Assembly (NCBI GenBank): GCA_030789695.1
Contig: CM061142.1
Span: 568,407,281 to 568,471,280 of the forward strand
Length of the DNA: 64,000 nt
Reading direction: 5' to 3'
Origin: Scilla litardierei
Lineage: Eukaryota; Streptophyta; Magnoliopsida; Asparagales; Asparagaceae
Made by a program: the position numbers and the translations under genes. Shown piece after piece: positions 58,480-64,000 of the stretch (its first letter is position 1; each line of letters starts with the position of its first letter). The notes beneath the pieces were generated by a model, which saw only the letters and a list, made by a program, of their open reading frames with translations, did no database searches and had not been told where the DNA came from.

Positions 58480-59610
58480 CTGCGATAACCTCATCCACAG
58501 CCTCGCTCTCACAGCGGTCATCAGAAAAGCCTGCCTCCTCGGCGGAACAGCCTGCCGAAAAGCCTGCCACTGCGGAACAAGAGCCGCTCCACGCCCAGCA
58601 GGAACAGACGCTCGCTGCTGCAACGGCTGAGCTGCAACAGGAGCCCTCCGCAGCGGACCCGCATGCCGACAATCCTTCGCGATATGAGAAGCATCACCGC
58701 AAACCAGGCACTGGCCCAAAAACTTCCGACACTGATCCTTGATGTGGCCAGGCTTGCCGCAGAAATGGCAAGTCTTCAGAATAGGCCCTCCTGGCCTCTT
58801 AAACTGAGCGGACTGATTAGGCCTGAATCCAGGTCTAACCACAGCTCTTGCCTGTTCCACAGGCCTCTTCCCAGCACCAATAACAGACCCCCTCCTTTGG
58901 TTCACGAGCAGCTCCTGCCTCTTGGCAGCGACCATAACCTTCTGATAAGATTCCCGGTCAGAAGAGGTCACAAAACTCTGGAGCTCTGAAGCAAGCCCCT
59001 GCAGGAACCTCTGAGCTCTCTCCTCAGCGTCCTGCACCATCTTTGGTGCAAACCGACTCAGCCTCATGAACTCCTGGTGGTACATGTCCACCGACGAGTT
59101 CCCCTGCTTCAGATCGATAAAACACTGCAGCATCTCCTCCTTGGCAGCCTTCGGGAAGAACTCACCCTCAAATCTGGCTTTGAAGGTAGCCCAAGCTATC
59201 GGCTCCACCAACAACTTCTCTTCCGCATCCCACCAATTCCTGGCGTTATCCTTGAGCTGCCTCTTCGCCAAATCAACCCATCCAGCCGGGGTGATCTTGG
59301 CCATCTTCAGATTGTCCTCGACGTTCCGAATCCACTCATCGGCAGCCAGAGGACCCTCAGAACCATCAAAATATGCGGGACCCAGCTCCCGAAATTGCTT
59401 CGCTCCTGGCTCAGAGCGAGGGGCATCCGGAAGAGCCCGGGCAGCTCGAGCAGGTGGAGCATTCTGGAATTGCAAAAGCACGCCCTGCTGCACTTGCATC
59501 ATCTGGATCATCATCCGCATCATCTAACCGCTGGTGGGTTCCCGCTCAGGCTCCTCATCATGAGGGAGCGCACCACTACCACCACCGCGGGTGAAACGTC
59601 TTCCTGCCAT
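58480..59610 (-). pseudogene. gag: Gypsy-D gag, one stop and one 1-nt deletion
   Basis: MAGRRFTRGGG starts beside the leader acceptor. A TAG at 59524-59526 stands where Gypsy-C has GAG (NGEMMRM). The capsid part (EGPLAADEWIRN, SVDMYHQEFMRL) and two regular zinc knuckles (CHFCGKPGHIKDQC, CLVCGDASHIAKDC) are intact. A single G is missing after MTAV, about 45 bases before the intron, shifting gag out of frame with pol; exon length is 1,131 instead of 1,132 nt. Either lesion alone blocks a Gag-Pol fusion, so this copy is dead but only just. A downstream Met after the stop could give a shortened Gag. Confidence 0.92.
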
Positions 59611-61293
59611 CTAGTGACACGGAAAACAAATCAGATTAGACTCATAGCTTATGACTCGAACGTCGAACGTAGTTTATTGGACATTCTAATATCATTATCG
59701 CTATTCCAAAAGTCGCGGTTACAGAAGGACCTGCATGGGCCACCACTAAAACCTGTCACGACCCGCTTCCCTGAAATGGAGGCGAGACGTGAAAAGGTCC
59801 GCACGGGAGTGGAGCTGTGAAGCCCCAAACCCGATAAGCGTCCACAATACATAAACAGGTCCCTGTAACCACAACAGAATAACAATAATAACACAAGGAG
59901 AGACTGAAATAAAATTCCACGTCTCACAAATTGTCCAACATCAAAATAAGTTCAACATCCAGAAAAGCCACCAGGCTAAAAGAAAAGAGTCTAAAGGCCC
60001 AGAACAAGGCCAACAAAAGAAACGACAACAACAAAGCAAGGTATAGGTGCCACACACCGATAACAAAACAACTGTCTAACAAAAATAAAACACAACGAAG
60101 ACACTAGGACTGGTCCCCAGTGTCCACGTACTCCCCGTCAAACACAAGCTCGGGCTCGGCGTCAGCAAACACCTCGTCCTCAACGAGGTACTCGGGCTCA
60201 GGATCTAACATGTGTCACCCAAAAGAGTAAAGGGGCACATGTCAGCAAGTCTAAAAGACTTGGGCAAGGAAACTGAAAGTAAGGCAACTAGCAACCTAGC
60301 AGTTTAGTATGATGCATGGCATGGCAGTTATAACATGAGTGCACAATTTAAAACATGGCAAGACGGTTTGTACAAGAGAACAATCATCGGGACAAGACGA
60401 GACAAGACAAGACAAGACAAGAGTAGCCACGCTACTATCAATCTCAATCAATTCACATTGTTGGTGTTTACGCCCTTCGCTGAATGGTAAACATTCAGAC
60501 CGATCGGCACTAAACACGATTCACATTTCACGGTTGTTTTGTAGATGTTTGCGCCCTTCGCTGAATGGCTAGCATGTCAGTCCGATCGGCCCCAAACACT
60601 ACCCCACCCCAAAGAGTTTACGCCTTACAACTACAGTTGTTGATCAAACAGACTCCCAGTTGAATGGCCGCTTAACCCTCACCCCCTATACCCACACGTA
60701 ATGGAGCCAGGGTCCCCACACAATGAACTCAGCTAGTGAGCCTGGGGTTGCCCCGCACATTGAGCTCGCATTCTTAAACATTTGGCGTAGGGGTGCACCT
60801 AGCCGGAAACACGCAATTCGGGCATTGGCTATCAACCAACACATGGCCCGCTTCTGGAACACGAGCCAGGAACACAAGCATTTGTAGCAAAGCTACACAA
60901 TCACATAAACACTTAAAGAATGCAATGACATGACATTTAATTTGCGTACCGTTAATGGAAAGTAAACATGACATGGTTATCGTGCAACATGCTAAATGCC
61001 GGAACTAGCTTCGTTGTCAAGCTAGTTCCCCAATTTGCGCCTAGGCGAGTATCATTTCGTCGCCTAGCCTCTTTTACGCCTACAACATGCAAATGGCCTA
61101 AAACATGGCCTAAACCCTAAGTGACAAGTTTCACTTGCCTAGCACCGGGGATGGCGACTACTTCGTCACACGGATGCTATCTACGGGGGAAATCGCTGTT
61201 AAGGGGGAAACAAACATCAAACACATGAAATTAATTAGGGTTTCACCAAAATTATAAATAAGTTATAAAAACAACGGTAGATCGATTTCTTAC
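59611..61293 (-). other. Putative leader intron of Gypsy-D
   Basis: Donor CTCTCG/GTAAGAAAT in the 5' LTR (minus strand), acceptor GTGTCACTAG directly before the gag ATG. Length 1,683 bp. The first exon would run from about 30 bases after TATTTAAA (61571-61578) to 61294, some 250 nt. Confidence 0.65.
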
Positions 61294-61570
61294 CGAGAGG
61301 AGATGGAAGAAACACTCCGGGGAACCCTAGGATCAGATCTGGAAATGATTGGGGAAGTTTGGAGAAACTAGGGTTTTGGGGGATTTGGGGATTTGATGGA
61401 TTTGAGTGAGATTTTAGGGAAGATGAGAGGTGGAATGAGTGAATGGATGGATTGGATGATGGATTTAGGGCTTGGAATGGAGAAATGGAGCTTGGAGGAA
61501 GATGGGGGCTGAAGGGGGAAGTTTTTAGGGTTTGGGTCGTGTTGGAGAAGAAGAAGTCGAATGGGTTGGG

Positions 61571-61578
61571 TTTAAATA
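61571..61578 (-). promoter_or_regulatory. TATA-like element, Gypsy-D 5' LTR
   Basis: TATTTAAA on the minus strand at the position of TATAAATA in Gypsy-C, just downstream of the repeat array. Confidence 0.65.
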
Positions 61579-61620
61579 GGCTAGGCTGGCGGCTGCCCAG
61601 ACATTAGGGTTTTAACACTG

Positions 61621-62040
61621 GTTAGTCGGTCAAAGAGCAACCACTGACCGACTAGTTTGGAAACTAGTCGGTCGGTCGACCAACGCAGACCGACTAAGTG
61701 TAAACAGTAACTCCTGAACGAAAATAGGATTCTAGAGTTAGTCGGTCCATGAACAAGTACTGACCGACTAGTTTGGCATCTAGTCGGTCGATGAACGTTC
61801 TTAGATCGACTAAGAGTAAACAGTAACTGATACAAAAATAAGATGATGAGTTAGTCGGTTCAAGAAGCATTGCTGACCGACTAGTTTGCAACCTAGTCGG
61901 TCAACCAACGTTCTTAGACAGACTAACGATAAACAGTAACTCCTGAGAAATTTAGAAAGCTAACTAGTCGGTCCAAGAAGGATTGCCGACCGACTGGATC
62001 GTCATCTAGTCGGTCGGTGGCCCTTCTTACACCGGCTAAT
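61621..62040 (-). repeat. U3 tandem repeat array, Gypsy-D 5' LTR
   Basis: Counterpart of 54237-54657: four units of about 110 bp rich in TAGTCGGTC/GACCGACTA. Confidence 0.88.
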
Positions 62041-62314
62041 GAGCACAGAAAAGTACCGATACGGAGCGCGGGGCCCCGGGATCGATTCCTAAGACTCCTA
62101 GGCTTGATCTAATAGTTAGATACGACCGTTATGAAGTCCGTCACGAGCGACATACTTCGAAATCGACAATCCTAAGAAAGAAGCGAGAAAATACGACGAA
62201 TCGATCGAAAATGAAAACTACGGAGACGAAAACCACACATGAGGAGAAAATCCACCAAAACATATATTATAATACATAAAATCCAGATACATGAAAAGCA
62301 GTCGTTACAGATGA

Positions 62315-62882
62315 CATTGGCGACAGGGAGCTGTTAGGGCCAGAGATGATTGTTGAGACGGTGGATGTTGTGAGGAACATCAGGGAGAAGCTGAGGATTA
62401 CTCAAGACCGTTTCAAGCATTGGGTTGATGCTAAACAGCGACTTTTGGAGTTTCAGCCTGGAGATCATGTATTCCTCAAGATCTCCCCGCATCGAGGAGT
62501 TATTCGATTTGAAAAGAGAGGCAAGTTGAGTCCGAGGTTTATTGGACCCTTTGACGTCCTATAGCGAGTTGGAGCAGTGGCTTACCGCTTGGCGTTGCCG
62601 CCATCACTAGAGGGAGTTCACGACGCGTTTCACGTATCTCAGTTACGTCGATACGTCAGTGATCCATCTCATGCTGTGGATTTCTCGAAGATCACGGTCC
62701 GACCGGACCTGACCTATGAGCAGCAACAAGTAAAGATTCTGGATCGTCGGCAGAAGAAGTTGAGGAATAAGACCGTCGACCTTGTGAGAGTGATGTGGCG
62801 TCACGGATCACCTGGAGAGTCCACTTGGGAGTGCGAGGAAGAGATGAGAGAGTGCTTCCCGCATTTATTTCTTGATCTGTAG
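62315..62882 (+). pseudogene. pol: Gypsy-B integrase C-terminus and chromodomain
   Basis: Continues after Gypsy-D with [19 protein letters not shown]-terminal module [17 protein letters not shown] and LSPRFIGPFDVL, a TAG at 62562, then [20 protein letters not shown] and a chromodomain (LDRRQKKLRNK, ESTWECEEEM) ending at TAG 62880-62882. Confidence 0.93.
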
Positions 62883-62889
62883 ATGATGT

Positions 62890-62928
62890 TGATTCCGAGG
62901 GCGGAATCATTTCTAAAGGTGGGTAAGA
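62890..62928 (+). other. Gypsy-B pre-PPT hairpin and polypurine tract
   Basis: TGATTCCG-AGGG-CGGAATCA (62890-62909) forms an 8-bp stem, followed by AAAGGTGGGTAAGA before the LTR. Confidence 0.88.
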
Positions 62929-64000
62929 TGTAACGGTCGCTTTTCGACCGTGTATTTTTCGTGCGCGTACTTTCTTTTTCGTACGTGTATTTATTGTGAC
63001 CTCCTCTTGCATCCCAAATGCGCGAAGTTTTATATTGTTGTGACCCTTAGAGAGAGTAGTTATTTGTGGAATTTTTTATGAACATCATTTCACGGGTCAT
63101 TCTTCCACAAAACAGCTTTGAATGAAGAGTTGTCTTAACTTTTAGACTTCGACGTTTGGTTATTTATTTTTAGTATCGTTTTCCGTGAACCTAGCATGTG
63201 ACCGATCATTGTATTCTCGATCCTCTCATCGCCACGGTCGTCCCGATATTTTACTTGTATTTTTCGGATATCGTTAGGCTGACCCTTCACCTTAATTACT
63301 TTTAATATATAATTAGCCCTAGCTAATTCGAAATTCAAATCCTAATTAAAAATCTAATCTAATCTAATCTTTTGGAACCTACGTATCATGCAATATTTCC
63401 TAGTCTATATGCCACACTAGTTGTACTCTCCCCCCTCTCACACACTCTCTCCAATCTACCCTTAAACCCACTCCTTTTCAACCCCATATAGCAAATCTCT
63501 CTTATTAAAACATATGTCAACCCTAGGGTTTCTATCTCCATGAGAACCCATCAGCCGCGACTTCCCTTGCCGTCGGCCCCCTCTCCCTTGAAGCTGCCGC
63601 TGGCCTCCCCCTAGGCCAGCAGTCCGATCGCCGGCCGCACCCCCTTCATCCCCTCAAACTACCGCACCCCCTCCCTATCTCTGGCCTCCCTTCACCCTGA
63701 TCTGCACCTTGCCGGCCTGCCCTCCACCCGAACAGCCGCACCCCCTCTTCCTTCCCCCTACCAGTTGTCGGCTTCCCCTAGGCCGACACCCATCCGCGGC
63801 CTCTATCCACACAGCCCACGGCTGCCTCTCTCCATGAGCTGCCGCCGCAATACCCCTCATCAACCCTACGGCAGCCCCCTAGGCCGACAACCCCCGCGCA
63901 ACGACAGTCCGGCCGCCCCTTGCAGCCCCAAGCCCCTACTGCCGGTCGCCGGCTTTCTTGCTGATCGCCGATGTGCCACTGTTCACTGTCCCGCGGCCAT
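62929..64000 (+). repeat. Gypsy-B 3' LTR, 5' part (cut by window end)
   Basis: Starts TGTAACGGTCGC and follows 27066 onward with small indels and substitutions until the window ends. The right TSD (expected AACTC) and the rest of Sire-1 should lie beyond. Confidence 0.94.

Larger units (their letters stand above)
52370..62309 (-). mobile_element. Gypsy-D: nearly intact chromovirus with putative introns, minus strand
   Basis: 9,940 bp with LTRs of equal length (52370-54925 and 59754-62309) differing at only about 20 positions in a by-eye comparison, and exact TSD GATGA. Pol is open across exon 2 and exon 3. Gag has one stop and one 1-nt deletion. It is the best copy for judging the family: leader intron 59611-61293, gag-pol intron 58366-58479 and integrase intron 55875-55945. 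It is closely related to Gypsy-C in coding sequence, less so in LTRs. Confidence 0.97.
59754..62309 (-). repeat. Gypsy-D 5' LTR
   Basis: Same length as 52370-54925, with about 20 scattered differences. Repeat array 61621-62040, TATA-like 61571-61578, donor 61293. Confidence 0.96.
27066..64000 (+). mobile_element. Gypsy-B: Ty3/gypsy chromovirus with putative introns, split by three elements, right end outside window
   Basis: The 5' LTR is 27066-29630 and the 3' LTR starts at 62929 with the same TGTAACGGTCGC. Internal parts are 29631-30541, 40282-40874, 49718-52369 and 62315-62928. They are separated by Gypsy-C (TSD TGGGC), Copia-2 (ATTTT) and Gypsy-D (GATGA). Rejoined in order, these parts follow the plan gag-PR-RT-RH-IN-chromodomain. 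Many stops and frameshifts show it is the oldest of the related set B/C/D. It carries the leader, gag-pol and integrase introns, the last with a damaged acceptor. Confidence 0.95.

Overview
The window is plant nuclear DNA from a retrotransposon-rich, probably pericentromeric or other heterochromatic, region. I recognise no host gene. The LTR elements have TG...CA ends and 5-bp target-site duplications (TSDs). They include Ty3/gypsy chromoviruses of Tekay/Del type (C-terminal chromodomain, TTCCGAGGACGGAA signature before the polypurine tract, PPT), Ty1/copia elements with the initiator-Met primer site TGGTATCAGAGC, and a Sirevirus-like copia. Species cannot be named from this sequence.

Layout, left part (1-18257): Copia-1 (+) is cut by the window edge (5' LTR tail 1-431, 3' LTR 15608-18257). 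Gypsy-A (2713-14189, +) sits inside it. The 3' LTR of Gypsy-A contains a foreign solo LTR (12869-13942, TSD TACTG). A Tat/Ogre-like LTR remnant follows (18258-about 19080), then about 2.7 kb that I cannot assign.

Layout, right part (about 21840-64000) is one nest up to four elements deep. Copia-3 (-, LTR ending at 22874) holds Sire-1 (-, from 22972). Sire-1 is split in its RNase H region by Gypsy-B (+, 27066 to beyond the window end). Gypsy-B in turn holds three insertions, each with an exact TSD: Gypsy-C (-, 30542-40276, TGGGC), Copia-2 (+, 40875-49712, ATTTT) and Gypsy-D (-, 52370-62309, GATGA).

The main observation concerns the four gypsy elements, which carry what look like spliceosomal introns at homologous sites. 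(i) A 1.5-2.3 kb leader intron runs from a donor inside the 5' LTR to an AG touching the gag start codon. It would remove the segment just after the LTR where the primer site must lie. (ii) A 102-114 bp phase-1 GT-AG intron lies between the gag zinc knuckles and the protease in all four. (iii) A 71-73 bp phase-0 intron lies between the first and second catalytic Asp of integrase in B, C and D but is absent from A. Both short introns contain in-frame stops. Unspliced RNA would therefore give Gag alone and serve as genome, while fully spliced RNA would encode Gag-Pol without the primer-site region. Gypsy-D is nearly intact (one gag stop and one gag 1-nt deletion; pol open across both short introns) and its LTRs are about 99% identical by eye, so this architecture was recently mobile.

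Copia-1 and Copia-2 are two members of a non-autonomous family. Both lack the same parts of pol and keep five small hairpins at almost identical spacing.
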